From contig NZ_JAGGQJ010000039.1 in NCBI RefSeq assembly GCF_018613325.1, forward strand, positions 1 to 48,514: DNA of 48,514 nucleotides, written 5' to 3'. The position numbers and the translations under genes are program-made. Under the pieces are notes generated by a model, which did no database searches, was not told where the DNA came from, and worked only from the letters and a program-made list of their open reading frames with translations. Shown here piece by piece: positions 9,299 through 18,163 of the stretch. Source of the DNA: Bacillus sp. ISL-34. Its GTDB lineage: Bacteria; Bacillota; Bacilli; Bacillales; DSM-1321. Numbering within the stretch: the first letter of the stretch is position 1; each line of letters opens with the position of its first letter.

Positions 9299-9663
9299 CA
9301 TTTTTCTTCTTCGTCATCCCATATGATCCAATCATGAGCTTCTAGAATTTCCAGAAATTTCATCAAACGCGGTAAGGCTGGTTCTGCTTCCTCACCAAAA
9401 TGTTCACTCATCGCTTCAGAAATCTGATTTACATTCCTTTGGAGCTCCATCTGTTTAATGGCATATGCCCCAAACTTATCAAGCTTGATTTTACGGACTG
9501 ATGGTTGTTTAAAGAAACGAATTGTAATCCGTTCCACAAAATTGGTCCTTTGAATGACTAAAAAAGTTGCTTCCGAAGATTCTTGTATCATAGTTACGCG
9601 TTTTTCCAAAAGGGGAACCATGGTTAACAGGTTCCTCTTTTTTGATTGGCGTTTACGAAGCAT
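9298..9663 (-). CDS. PqqD-like small protein
   Basis: 121 aa. After a basic N-terminus (MLRKRQSKKR) the protein shows the PqqD pattern: an LDKFGAYAIKQMELQRNVNQISEAMSEHF-like stretch (winged-helix fold) ending in an acidic tail WDDEEEK. PqqD domains bind peptide substrates for radical SAM maturases, but no radical SAM gene is seen here. Instead the start codon lies inside the last codons of the OPT transporter gene (11-bp overlap), so the two are translationally coupled. A role as an accessory or peptide-binding partner of the transporter is inference. Confidence 0.7.
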   Translation of the reverse strand: MLRKRQSKKRNLLTMVPLLEKRVTMIQESSEATFLVIQRTNFVERITIRFFKQPSVRKIKLDKFGAYAIKQMELQRNVNQISEAMSEHFGEEAEPALPRLMKFLEILEAHDWIIWDDEEEK

Positions 9664-11545
9664 CTTCTTTTTTCCCTTTACTGGATATGAACCATAGCAA
9701 TCCAGCTAGAGCAAGGAATAGTAGGAAAGGTAGCAAATTGCTGGCTAATTTAGCCGCAGCCGGAACTTGGACACCTGCTGCAATCAATATGGCAATAAGT
9801 ACACCAATCAATGATTCACCCGCTATTAAACCAGAGGCAAATAATACACCTCTATCAACCCGTGCTTTAAGCGCTTCTTTTGTTTTCGAGAAGAACTCAA
9901 CGAAGAAACGAATAAATCCACCGATCATGATTGGGGCACTAGTATGAACCGGCAAGTAAATGCCGACTGCAACAACAAGCGAATTCAGACCGAAAAATTC
10001 TAATGTGATCGAAATAGCCGCACCGATAAAGATGAGTGTCCAAGGTAAATCCCCTCCAAGAACACCTTCAGCAAGTATTTTCATTAGTGCCGCTTTAGGT
10101 GCAGGCAGTTCTGCAGATCCCATCGTATATGCGTTATCCATCAGAACCAGGATAAAACCAATGACAGAAGCTGACGCAACAACACCGATCATCATGGCAA
10201 CTTGTTGTTTCCATGGTGTTCCGCCGACGATATATCCTGTTTTTAGATCTTGAGAAACATCACCTGAAACCGCAAGTGCTGTACAAATGATCGCAGCAAC
10301 GGTTAAAGCGGCTACCATTCCCGTCGTACCAGTAAAACCGGTAGCTTTATAGACAATCGCTACAATCAATAGTGTGGCTATCGTCATTCCAGAAACAGGG
10401 GAAGATGAACTTCCGACGATTCCAACAACCCTTGAAGCCACTGTCACGAATAAAAATCCAAAAATCGCAATTGCAATCGCACCGATGATTCCTACATCTG
10501 TTATAGGCGTGAACGCAATGATTAAAATAACGATGATCGTTCCCAACCAAACATATTTAGCCGGTATGTCTTGTTCTGTACGGATCGAACCTGATTTTAG
10601 TTGTCCTTTATTGGCTTTTACACCTTTAAGAGTATCAAAAATTGAACTGAAAAGTATTGGTAATGTTTTGATCAATGTGATCAATCCGCCAGTTGCAACG
10701 GCACCAGCACCAATATAGCGTATATAATTATCCCAAATTCCCCATGCATCCAATTCACCGATCGGTACATCAGAAGGGAAAATGGCTGTTCCATTGCTGC
10801 CGCCAAAAAAGCTGATGGCCGGTATTAGAACGACCCAGGCTAATAAACCCCCGCCTAGCATTTGTCCTGCAACACGCGGTCCAATAATATAACCTACACC
10901 TAAAAGGGAAGGAAAGGCATCAAGACCAACCACTGCATTTTTAAAGTTCGTGATTCCTGTTTCAACCTCTGTCTTGAAAAGCTTAAACCCATCACCAAGC
11001 CCTTTAACAACACCGCCGATAACCAAACCGGCTCCGATTAGCTTGGCGCTTGTACCCCCCTTTTCTCCTGACTTCAGGACCTCGGCACATGCCGTGCCTT
11101 CAGGATAAGGTAATGTTTCATGTTCCCTTACAATCAAAAGCTGGCGAAGGGGAACCATCATGAAGACCCCTAAAAATCCCCCAGTTAATACAACGAAAAT
11201 GATGAATGCTTGACTCACGTCCATGTCCCACATGAATAATGCTGGAATGGTAAATACAGCACCGGCACCAATAGCCTCACCTGCCGTGGTCATCGTTTGC
11301 ACAATATTGTTTTCTAATATTGAATCCCTGCGAAAAACCCCTCTTAAGATAGCCATTGAAATTACCGCTGCGGGTATTGAAGCAGAGACAGTTAAACCAA
11401 TAAGTAGGCCTAAGTATGCATTTGCCGCCCCGAATACGATTGCAAGAATGATCCCTAGAATGATTGCAGTTGCAGTCATTTCCGGTAGAGATTTAGATGC
11501 AGAGACGTACGGGACGAATTTACTCTCTTTTGAATTGTTCGACAA
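9653..11545 (-). CDS. OPT-family oligopeptide transporter
   Basis: About 630 aa with some 14-16 hydrophobic segments, typical of the oligopeptide transporter (OPT) superfamily, which moves peptides or metal chelates with protons. Signatures include AYLGLLIGLTVSASIPAAV near the N-terminus and PLRQLLIVREHETLPYPEGTAC in the first third. An in-frame GTG at 11554 has only 2 nt to the AGGAAG site; TTG 11545 has 8 nt and is preferred. First gene of a two-gene unit with the PqqD-like gene. Substrate unknown. Confidence 0.88.
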   Translation of the reverse strand: MSNNSKESKFVPYVSASKSLPEMTATAIILGIILAIVFGAANAYLGLLIGLTVSASIPAAVISMAILRGVFRRDSILENNIVQTMTTAGEAIGAGAVFTIPALFMWDMDVSQAFIIFVVLTGGFLGVFMMVPLRQLLIVREHETLPYPEGTACAEVLKSGEKGGTSAKLIGAGLVIGGVVKGLGDGFKLFKTEVETGITNFKNAVVGLDAFPSLLGVGYIIGPRVAGQMLGGGLLAWVVLIPAISFFGGSNGTAIFPSDVPIGELDAWGIWDNYIRYIGAGAVATGGLITLIKTLPILFSSIFDTLKGVKANKGQLKSGSIRTEQDIPAKYVWLGTIIVILIIAFTPITDVGIIGAIAIAIFGFLFVTVASRVVGIVGSSSSPVSGMTIATLLIVAIVYKATGFTGTTGMVAALTVAAIICTALAVSGDVSQDLKTGYIVGGTPWKQQVAMMIGVVASASVIGFILVLMDNAYTMGSAELPAPKAALMKILAEGVLGGDLPWTLIFIGAAISITLEFFGLNSLVVAVGIYLPVHTSAPIMIGGFIRFFVEFFSKTKEALKARVDRGVLFASGLIAGESLIGVLIAILIAAGVQVPAAAKLASNLLPFLLFLALAGLLWFISSKGKKEDAS

Positions 11546-11860
11546 TTTAGCCACTTCCTATGTTAAACTTTAAAATCACAGAGAAAATTATATCACTGTA
11601 ATTTAAATTCATGCAATGGGAAAATTACGCTTATCAAAAGTTTGATTAAATTAATAATTCAGTTTAGTAGTTTCAGTTTTAAAATATATAAAATAATATT
11701 GATATAATAACCATAGCTAATCCGTTACACGGAGTCACTGCCTATCATTCATTCATGACAGTATCATCCTCTATAGGCATAACGCACTGGGTTATTGCAC
11801 ATTAAAATGAGATCTAACATATCCTGAAAAATCAAGTCTTAAAAAAGGAATGATAAATTC
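11546..11860. other. Intergenic region, no gene seen
   Basis: AT-rich divergent spacer between the OPT and cupin genes. It holds an imperfect inverted repeat TGCCTAT (11739-11745) / ATAGGCA (11773-11779) and the AAAGGA ribosome site of the cupin gene. No ORF worth reporting. Confidence 0.6.
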
Positions 11861-12511
11861 ATGGTCTCCTATATGGACTATACTTCACCAGCCACACAAT
11901 ACTTTTTCGATGTTAATAAAAGTAATTTCATGAAAAAAGACAATCAAAACTATATTAATGTATTAGGTGTCAAACAATTAAATACCCTCGAAAATGTTTC
12001 TTTATTAGATATTTACCTTAGTACAGGCAATGTCATAGAACCGCATTATCACCAAAATGCAGCAGAGCTAGTGTATTGCATTTCTGGTGCGGCAACCGTT
12101 TCATTACTGAATCCTTTTACAAAGCAAATACAAAATTATCCTATTAAACCCGGTCAAGTAGCCAACGTCCCACAAGGTTGGTGGCATTATGAAGTGGCTA
12201 ATACGGATAATACTCATTTGCTCGCCATTTTTAATGCACCAACACCTGAGGTGATCCTCGGTTCGGATATCTTGAAACTGACGCCTGCAAATATTATGGC
12301 ACATACTTATTGCATGGATGAAAACCAATGGAAAAAAGCAATTGCACCGGTTCAGCCCTCAGCATTCATCGGTCCGCCAGCCAACTGCCATCGAACCGAT
12401 GAAGAGATGCAGCAATATCCTCAATACATTAATCACTATGATAACCAAATGTATAATGCCCCCGCATACAACTATCAATACCAGGCCAATCCCCCATATT
12501 ATTATTATTGA
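11861..12511 (+). CDS. Cupin-domain protein with Tyr/Asn/Pro-rich tail
   Basis: 216 aa, single germin-like cupin barrel. Motif 1 is complete (PHYHQNAAELVYCISG, metal ligands His, His, Glu) and motif 2 is GQVANVPQGWWH (final His), so it should bind a divalent metal. The last 40 residues are rich in Tyr, Asn, Gln and Pro and end in YYYY, a composition often seen in spore surface proteins; a coat role is inference. RBS AAAGGA precedes ATG 11861; ATG 11873 is a weaker alternative. Monocistronic with a strong terminator at 12592. Confidence 0.82.
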   Translation: MVSYMDYTSPATQYFFDVNKSNFMKKDNQNYINVLGVKQLNTLENVSLLDIYLSTGNVIEPHYHQNAAELVYCISGAATVSLLNPFTKQIQNYPIKPGQVANVPQGWWHYEVANTDNTHLLAIFNAPTPEVILGSDILKLTPANIMAHTYCMDENQWKKAIAPVQPSAFIGPPANCHRTDEEMQQYPQYINHYDNQMYNAPAYNYQYQANPPYYYY

Positions 12512-12591
12512 GATAAGGGTTGGAAAAATGATTAACGCTGTTCAAGTCCTATAACCCCTTCGTGGATGACATCCAATAAATCGGAATCGAA

Positions 12592-12637
12592 AAAAGCAAT
12601 GGAGAACCCTATTAAATAAGAGTTCTCCATTGCTTTT
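12592..12637 (+). terminator. Strong hairpin terminator of the cupin gene
   Basis: Perfect 16-bp stem AAAAGCAATGGAGAAC (12592-12607) with its complement (12622-12637), 14-nt loop, ending in TTTT. Confidence 0.9.
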
Positions 12638-12989
12638 AATTACATGATCCGTTTAAAAAGCCGATTTCATGTATTTTCGCTACACTCCACTTTGTTACTT
12701 TTACTTATTTGCATAAAAATATATCATTCCTATGTATTCATGACATATCATAACCAAATAGAAAATTTGTGGTCATTCATATTATGTTGGTCACACAATG
12801 TGGTTTATGGGTATTATAAAATCCAGTACACAATTGCATACAATTATCCAGTAATAGAATTATCTTACAATTTCTATATTCCACCGTGTTTCTTCTATAA
12901 TATTATAGAATCTCAAATCGCTCCCAATATAACAATAGATCATTCACTTCATTATGCGGTTCGCTCAAATATCAATTCCTGATGAAGTT
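12638..12989. other. AT-rich non-coding stretch
   Basis: No convincing gene. An open frame of 112 codons (12644-12982, plus) has low-complexity AT-driven composition, no ribosome site and no recognisable fold, so I treat it as chance. Confidence 0.6.
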
Positions 12990-13058
12990 CTAATACATGG
13001 ACATATATTGTTCGCGTTCCCATGGGTGAACTTGTGTACGGAACATACTTCTTAGCAT
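12990..13058 (-). pseudogene. Glutamine synthetase C-terminal remnant
   Basis: The minus strand reads MLRSMFRTQVHPWEREQYMS then MY and a stop. The FRTQVHPWEREQYM pattern is the conserved C-terminal end of Bacillus GlnA-type glutamine synthetase. Only about 22 codons remain; the upstream sequence does not continue the gene. A stranded 3' end, probably left by recombination. Confidence 0.75.
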
Positions 13059-13091
13059 TACCAGACATCATAAAACATCACTAATGCCTGT

Positions 13092-13238
13092 TTAATAGCA
13101 CTCTAATTGTTGTTTTGCAGGATCCAGTGAAAGTTCCTGATATTGTTGACTCGCTTCTTCAAATTCTCGTAAATCCATAATATCCAGATTGCCGTCGATA
13201 GACGTATGTGTGTGTATAATAACATAAGGTCTATTCAT
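13092..13238 (-). pseudogene. Truncated RibD C-terminal / dihydrofolate reductase-like gene
   Basis: 48 codons with a good ribosome site (AAGGAGGA, 13245-13252) 15 bp after the MFS stop. The start MNRPYVIIHTHTSIDGNLDI matches the N-terminus of the RibD-C/DHFR-like reductase family (about 180-220 aa), then stops after QQLECY. Most of the gene is gone, so it is a 5' remnant co-transcribed with the MFS gene. Confidence 0.65.
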
Positions 13239-13253
13239 TCTTGATCCTCCTTG

Positions 13254-14426
13254 TTAGCTATCAATTTGTTTGGTTTTAGGATTAAACATATAGTTTCTTA
13301 GTACAATAGATACTAAACTCAATATCAAAAATAGCAATCCTCCTAATGCGATATATTGTGTGCCCATCCCCGATATGAAAAATCCCGCTACTGCAGTGCC
13401 AATTGTTATTCCTAAGTTACCACCTGATAAAAATATTCCATTAGCGAAATCTGGAGCATCTGGAGCAGCAGAAGTAATCCAATATTGACTAACATTATTT
13501 CCCATTGCAAATAATATCCCCCACAACACAATCGTGATCATCATAGGGCCAGTGGACTTACCTGTAACGAATGACAAAACATGAACTATTCCTAATGCGA
13601 TTGGAAAAAATGTAGCTGTTTTAATAGCATCTTTAGTAAGTAACTTTCCTCCTGCTAAATTTCCAACTAGACTAGCTAAGCCTAATACTAGTAATGCCAA
13701 AGTTAAGGTTTTGCCTGATATATTCGTAACAGTTTCAAGATATTCTGCAATGAAACTATTAACACTTGCGGTTGCCGAACCTATAAATACTACTGTTGCT
13801 ATAGCTAACCAAAAAATTGGCTTTTTCAACACACTTACTTGAGCTCCATATGAAAGCCTTTCTTTAACAGGTAAGGAGGGAACAAATATCAATGTAGCGA
13901 TGAAGGCAATCGCATTTACGATGGCAAAGAAAACAAAAGCCATTTCTAATGAAGTGGAACTAGCAATGTAATTAGTAATTGGCACACCAAGTACCATCCC
14001 TGCGGTTACACCCAAAATTACTTTAGAAACAGCTTTTGGTGCTTCTTCCTTGCTAACAGACGTAGCAGCTACTGTCAAAGCCAACGAACAGTATATTGGA
14101 TGAAAAAAAGCTGGGATTACACGAGCAAGTAACAATAGGGGAAAGTTATATACGAATATTGAGACAATGTTACCTGCAATGAAAATGCCAAGAACAAGAA
14201 GCATTACCTTCTTGCGGTTGATACCTGAAAACAATAACGGCATAATGGGACCAGATATGGCTACAGCAAGTGCAAAGAGACTCACTAGCAGCCCTGCTGT
14301 GGATACAGTGATATCAAAATGCTCAGCAAGTAAAGGTAATATCCCCACAACTCCCATTTCAGTAGTTAGGATACCGAAAACTCCTACAGTCAAGATTAGG
14401 ATAAGTAGGTTATTCTGTTTAGTCAT
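13254..14426 (-). CDS. MFS (DHA1-type) efflux transporter
   Basis: 390 aa with 12 hydrophobic segments. The N-terminus MTKQNNLLILILTVGVFGILTTEMGVVG and the loop SGINRKKVMLLVLGIF between TM2 and TM3 are typical of the drug:H+ antiporter-1/arabinose-efflux group. It probably exports small organic compounds. It follows the aldo-keto reductase gene on the same strand but a terminator-like hairpin separates them. Substrate unknown. Confidence 0.88.
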   Translation of the reverse strand: MTKQNNLLILILTVGVFGILTTEMGVVGILPLLAEHFDITVSTAGLLVSLFALAVAISGPIMPLLFSGINRKKVMLLVLGIFIAGNIVSIFVYNFPLLLLARVIPAFFHPIYCSLALTVAATSVSKEEAPKAVSKVILGVTAGMVLGVPITNYIASSTSLEMAFVFFAIVNAIAFIATLIFVPSLPVKERLSYGAQVSVLKKPIFWLAIATVVFIGSATASVNSFIAEYLETVTNISGKTLTLALLVLGLASLVGNLAGGKLLTKDAIKTATFFPIALGIVHVLSFVTGKSTGPMMITIVLWGILFAMGNNVSQYWITSAAPDAPDFANGIFLSGGNLGITIGTAVAGFFISGMGTQYIALGGLLFLILSLVSIVLRNYMFNPKTKQIDS

Positions 14427-14455
14427 ACGTTTAGTCTCCTTTGGTCTTTAAATTG

Positions 14456-14487
14456 AAAAACCGAATCCTGATTGGAAATCGGTTTTT
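14456..14487 (-). terminator. Terminator between the AKR and MFS genes
   Basis: Stem AAAAACCGA (14456-14464) with TCGGTTTTT (14479-14487); works in both directions by its A and T tracts, and lies 17 bp after the AKR stop. Confidence 0.75.
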
Positions 14488-14503
14488 TGTGTGATAAATA
14501 ATA

Positions 14504-15355
14504 TTAAATATCATATTTTATCGTACCAAACCATTTGACTAAATCAGGGTCACGGTGGTTAACGATTAAATTCTCACCTGTATCTAACGTACTAATGTGA
14601 TTCATATCAGATTTATCAAGTTCAAAATCAAAAATATTGATATTTTCAATGATTCTTTCCTTATGAATTGATTTCGGAATTACTACAATATCTCTTTGGA
14701 CAAGCCAACGCAAAATAATTTGCGCTACGCTTTTTCCATATTTATTTGCCAACTGGAGTAACTTTTCATTTTCAAATATGTTATTTTTCCCTTCAGCTAG
14801 AGGTGCCCATGATTCAATTTGTACGTTAAACTCTTTCATAATCTTTTGGCTTTCAATTTGTTGCGTAAAGGGATGTGTTTCTACTTGATTAACGGCTGGA
14901 ACAATCTCATTGTGTTGGATGAGGTCGATCAAACGGTCAGGATAAAAATTACTCACACCAATCGCTCGAATTTTCCCTTCTTTGTATAGTTCCTCTAACG
15001 CTCTCCATGAGCCATAGTAATCTCCTAATGGCTGGTGAACAAGATATAAGTCTAAATAATCTAATTGAAGTTTTTTTAAAGATTTTTCAAATGCTTCTTT
15101 TGCTTCTTTATAGCCTTGTTCTTGAATGATAAGTTTAGTTGTGATAAATAATTCTTCTCTTGGCACACCACTCCGTTTGATGGCTCTGCCGACTGCCTCT
15201 TCATTCAAATAAGCAGAAGCTGTATCAATTAAACGATATCCTGCGTCAATTGCATCACAGACTGCTTGTTCGCAAATTTGTGCATCCTCTATCTGAAAAA
15301 CTCCAAAGCCAATTTTAGGCATCTCAACACCATTATTTAAAATTACTTTTTGCAT
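14504..15355 (-). CDS. Aldo-keto reductase
   Basis: 283 aa (beta/alpha)8 NADPH-dependent carbonyl reductase of the size of the bacterial AKR5/YvgN-type enzymes. The catalytic tetrad is complete: Asp44, Tyr49, Lys74 and His107, and the cofactor segment [10 protein letters not shown] is present. These enzymes reduce aldehydes such as methylglyoxal. RBS GAGGAGGAA precedes the ATG. It is divergent from a LysR regulator, a common regulator-target layout. Physiological substrate not known. Confidence 0.92.
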   Translation of the reverse strand: MQKVILNNGVEMPKIGFGVFQIEDAQICEQAVCDAIDAGYRLIDTASAYLNEEAVGRAIKRSGVPREELFITTKLIIQEQGYKEAKEAFEKSLKKLQLDYLDLYLVHQPLGDYYGSWRALEELYKEGKIRAIGVSNFYPDRLIDLIQHNEIVPAVNQVETHPFTQQIESQKIMKEFNVQIESWAPLAEGKNNIFENEKLLQLANKYGKSVAQIILRWLVQRDIVVIPKSIHKERIIENINIFDFELDKSDMNHISTLDTGENLIVNHRDPDLVKWFGTIKYDI

Positions 15356-15408
15356 TCCAAATTCCTCCTCGTCAATTCATTCTGTATTTCATTATAAGCC
15401 TTCAATAT

Positions 15409-15456
15409 TTGACAATGAATCTCAGAAAAGTTAATGTGGTTTAAACTATAGGTTTA
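15409..15456 (+). promoter_or_regulatory. lysR promoter and LysR-type box
   Basis: TTGACA (15409-15414) and TAATGT (15432-15437) with a 17-bp spacer form a sigma-A-like promoter. TAAACTATAGGTTTA (15442-15456) is a 5-bp-arm dyad just downstream, a likely LysR autoregulatory site. A good -10 for the divergent AKR (TATAAT on the minus strand) is at 15391-15396. Confidence 0.5.
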
Positions 15457-15470
15457 TACGGAGGCTTTTT

Positions 15471-16364
15471 ATGTATAGTCGTCAGATTGAAATTTTTGTT
15501 GCGGTAGTTGAAAGCGGAAGTTTTAATAAAGCTGCAGATAAATTATTTCTTTCCACAACTGCTATTATGAAGCAAATCAATTTGTTAGAAGATCAATTAG
15601 GAATTTCTGTTGTAGAGCGATCCAATCAAGGTATTTCATTAACCCCCGCTGGACAATCTTATTATGAAGATGCCAAACGAATCATGAGCCTATCTCGTGA
15701 TGCTGTTCAAAAAGCTCGTCAAATAGCTGCTGATTCACCTTATATCATTCGAATTGGTAGTTCCTATTTAAACCCAGTTAAATCATTTATTCCTACATGG
15801 AATAAAGTCAGTGAGCTTTATCCGCAATTCAAATTACAAATCATCCCATTTGATGATGATAAAAATACAATTATGGATACGATAAAGTCTCTGGGAACAC
15901 AGTTCGATTGTATTATTGGTGCTTTTGGTTCGAATCAGTGGTTAGAGTATTGTAATCTTTACCCATTAAGCGAATATAAGATAAGTTGTGCTGTATCATC
16001 AAATCATATACTAGCTGATAAGAAGATCATCAAATTAGAGGATTTACATGGGGAACATTTAATGATGGTTCGAGCAGGAGACAGCAATCCCAATGATCAA
16101 TTCCGGGCATATATTGAAGCAAACCATCCTACTATTCAAATTATTGATACCGATTATTATTATGATTTAGAAGTTTTTAACCGTTGTGCACAAACAGGGA
16201 GTGTTCTATTAACGTTAGATGGATGGGCGAATATACATCCTTCACTTGTCACAATTCCTCTTAATTGGAATGGGGCGGGTGTGCCTTTTGGTTTACTGTA
16301 TTCCAAAGAAGCAAATGAAACAGTCAAAAAATTTGTCAATGCAATCGCTCAGGTCATGCAATAA
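15471..16364 (+). CDS. LysR-family transcriptional regulator
   Basis: 297 aa. Residues 1-60 are the LysR winged helix (VVESGSFNKAADKLFLSTTAIMKQINLLEDQLG); the remainder is the periplasmic-binding-like effector domain. RBS CGGAGG precedes the ATG by 6 nt. Divergent from the aldo-keto reductase with a shared control region, so it probably activates that gene. Effector unknown. Confidence 0.92.
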   Translation: MYSRQIEIFVAVVESGSFNKAADKLFLSTTAIMKQINLLEDQLGISVVERSNQGISLTPAGQSYYEDAKRIMSLSRDAVQKARQIAADSPYIIRIGSSYLNPVKSFIPTWNKVSELYPQFKLQIIPFDDDKNTIMDTIKSLGTQFDCIIGAFGSNQWLEYCNLYPLSEYKISCAVSSNHILADKKIIKLEDLHGEHLMMVRAGDSNPNDQFRAYIEANHPTIQIIDTDYYYDLEVFNRCAQTGSVLLTLDGWANIHPSLVTIPLNWNGAGVPFGLLYSKEANETVKKFVNAIAQVMQ

Positions 16365-16518
16365 GCTGATCTAACAACAAAGCATTATTTAAAAAGATTG
16401 ATTTAATAAAAATGAAAACGTTGTAACCAGTCAACTTTAGCTTGAAACAGGTTTGCTTGTGGAAATTCCCTGCTATAATAATTTAGCTTTTTGCAAGACC
16501 AAAACTTAAAACTGCTGG

Positions 16519-16560
16519 AAAAGAATCCATATTGATCAATCTTTCTAAATGGATTCTTTT
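16519..16560 (+). terminator. Hairpin downstream of lysR
   Basis: 12-bp stem AAAAGAATCCAT (16519-16530) with ATGGATTCTTTT (16549-16560), 18-nt loop. It lies about 155 bp after the lysR stop. Confidence 0.6.
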
Positions 16561-17251
16561 CATCTAGCGTAAAGCATTGGTTTGTGAGTTGTTTTTAATC
16601 GAACTTATTTAAACCAACATCAAAAAATGCTAAAATCCTACTAAAATATCCAATTTCTCAATCAAGTGTTATTCAGGAAAATGGCCCGATTGCTAAATAA
16701 GGAAAAAATCCTACATTATCAAAAAACAGCATATAAACGACCTACTCAGGGTTCTCTTTAATTATTACTGATTTCCCCATTAACTAGATCACCTTTTAAT
16801 TAAAAACAGTTAAGTCCCATTTTCCTTAATAAAATCACGTTCTGATCTTATTTGTTCTTCTAAAAGATAATCCACTAGCTTCCCATATCTTGAAGCTTGA
16901 TTATTTTTCCCCTTTGACAAGTAGAACGAAAAACACGCATAGGCAATCGCCCTTAATCAAAAGTTTTTTGCCCCTTGATCGATTGACCGGCCGTCTTAGC
17001 TTCCTGCCGAAAAGATTCGGGTGCCCTACTGGGTGGAAGGTTAGTCGGCCTGCGCTGTTTTACGATTCGGAAGGTAAAGGGAAAATTAATAAATAAAGGA
17101 GCCGGCCGGCTGCTGACACGAATCTTTGGAAATGTGGGGAATATCGAGTATTCTTTTTTCCTTCAAGATTTTTATGAATACATAATCGGTCATAACATCG
17201 CCTACTTTTAGGATTATTTTTCTTAAATGATGAAGGGAAATTTGCCTCTAC
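16561..17251. other. Intergenic region with a GC-rich palindromic island
   Basis: Mostly AT-rich with no convincing gene. From about 16975 to 17115 the base composition turns GC-rich and contains GACCGGCCG and the perfect 12-bp palindrome AGCCGGCCGGCT (17100-17111). A 68-codon open frame (16890-17096, plus) spans it but has no recognisable fold. It looks like an intergenic repeat element or a fragment of foreign DNA. Confidence 0.45.
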
Positions 17252-17449
17252 TCAAAAATGTGGACGTAAAAATATGTCCTGCTTCTCCTTGAATTCAATA
17301 TTCGCAGCCGTCTTAGCGTGATCAATTTCGCTGACTTCGTGCCGTAAATAATCAACATTGAGTCGATTCAATACATAATTGGCAAACACATCTTTGTGGT
17401 TATTCCCATCTGGGTTATTCAGTTTTCTTGAAACAGCCCCGGTTACCAA
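17252..17449 (-). pseudogene. Possible remnant of an unknown gene
   Basis: 65-codon open frame whose in-frame upstream extension to about 17503 reads IPSKTIIDVQIADLVTGAVS, resembling the QLADLVAGA-type segment near the end of DUF3800 proteins. There is no start with a ribosome site, and codons beyond run into a stop. Weak assignment; it may be a gene tail. Confidence 0.3.
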
Positions 17450-18163
17450 GTCAGCAATTTGAACATCTATAATAGTCTTCGATGGTATTCCGTTGAGGTT
17501 TTTTTACTCTTTTTAAGAAGTTTCACCTATTGTGTCTCCTCGAGTAGTTAGCCGTAGTTAATTACAAACTGTCCTTCCAAAGCTCTGCTCTAGTGCTGTT
17601 ATAATTTGAAAATTGACTTCCCTTTAAAAAATTAATCTAATTAACTTTACCATTATTTTACAAGAAATAGTAAATACCAAAATGAAAGAATGCTATAGTT
17701 CCTAATCCTAATGTATAAAGTGGCTCAACGAGAGCAAAGGCTAATCTTTTGACGAGTTTCTTCTATAATTCAAACCCACATTCCAATAGCAAAACTTTTG
17801 TTCTTTTTGCGCCAGAAACCAAATTTGTATGTCTCATGAAATTTCCCTAGCTTATATGAATGTTCATAGTAATAGATGAATTAATTCGTTTGCTGCTTTA
17901 TCATTAGTGAAAATTGTATATTTTCCTATTTGTTTTTGTGACCAACCGGCTTCGGTGATTAGTAACTGACCCGCGGCGATATTTTGAACAGCACCTTTAA
18001 ATAAAATTAGATATTTATGTTAATGTTTAGAAAAGATTGTGAAGGTTTGTACTTAGTTTAACTGGCAGTTTAGTTTACCAATAAGGGTTCTAAAAGATTT
18101 AGAAGAAGAACCCAACCTTACCATTATGGAAGACTGGGTTTTCTTCTATTTATCAGTAAACAC
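17450..18163. other. Intergenic region with a short protein-like fragment
   Basis: No intact gene. On the minus strand 17864-18005 reads GAVQNIAAGQLLITEAGWSQ followed by about 20 protein-like residues ending LIHLLL and a stop; it looks like a gene tail I cannot identify. The rest is AT-rich. Confidence 0.4.
18100..18147 (-). terminator. Terminator of the aldo-keto reductase gene
   Basis: Imperfect stem AGAAGAAGAACCCA pairing with TGGGTTTTCTTCT around a TTACCATTATGGAAG loop, just past the AKR stop at 18164. Confidence 0.6.

Noticed and set aside
12644..12982. 112-codon open frame with hydrophobic N-terminus
   Set aside because: No ribosome site, low-complexity AT-driven composition, and no recognisable fold; lies right after a strong terminator.
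16413..16426. cre-like sequence TGAAAACGTTGTAA after lysR
   Set aside because: No downstream gene within reach and one key consensus base differs; likely chance.
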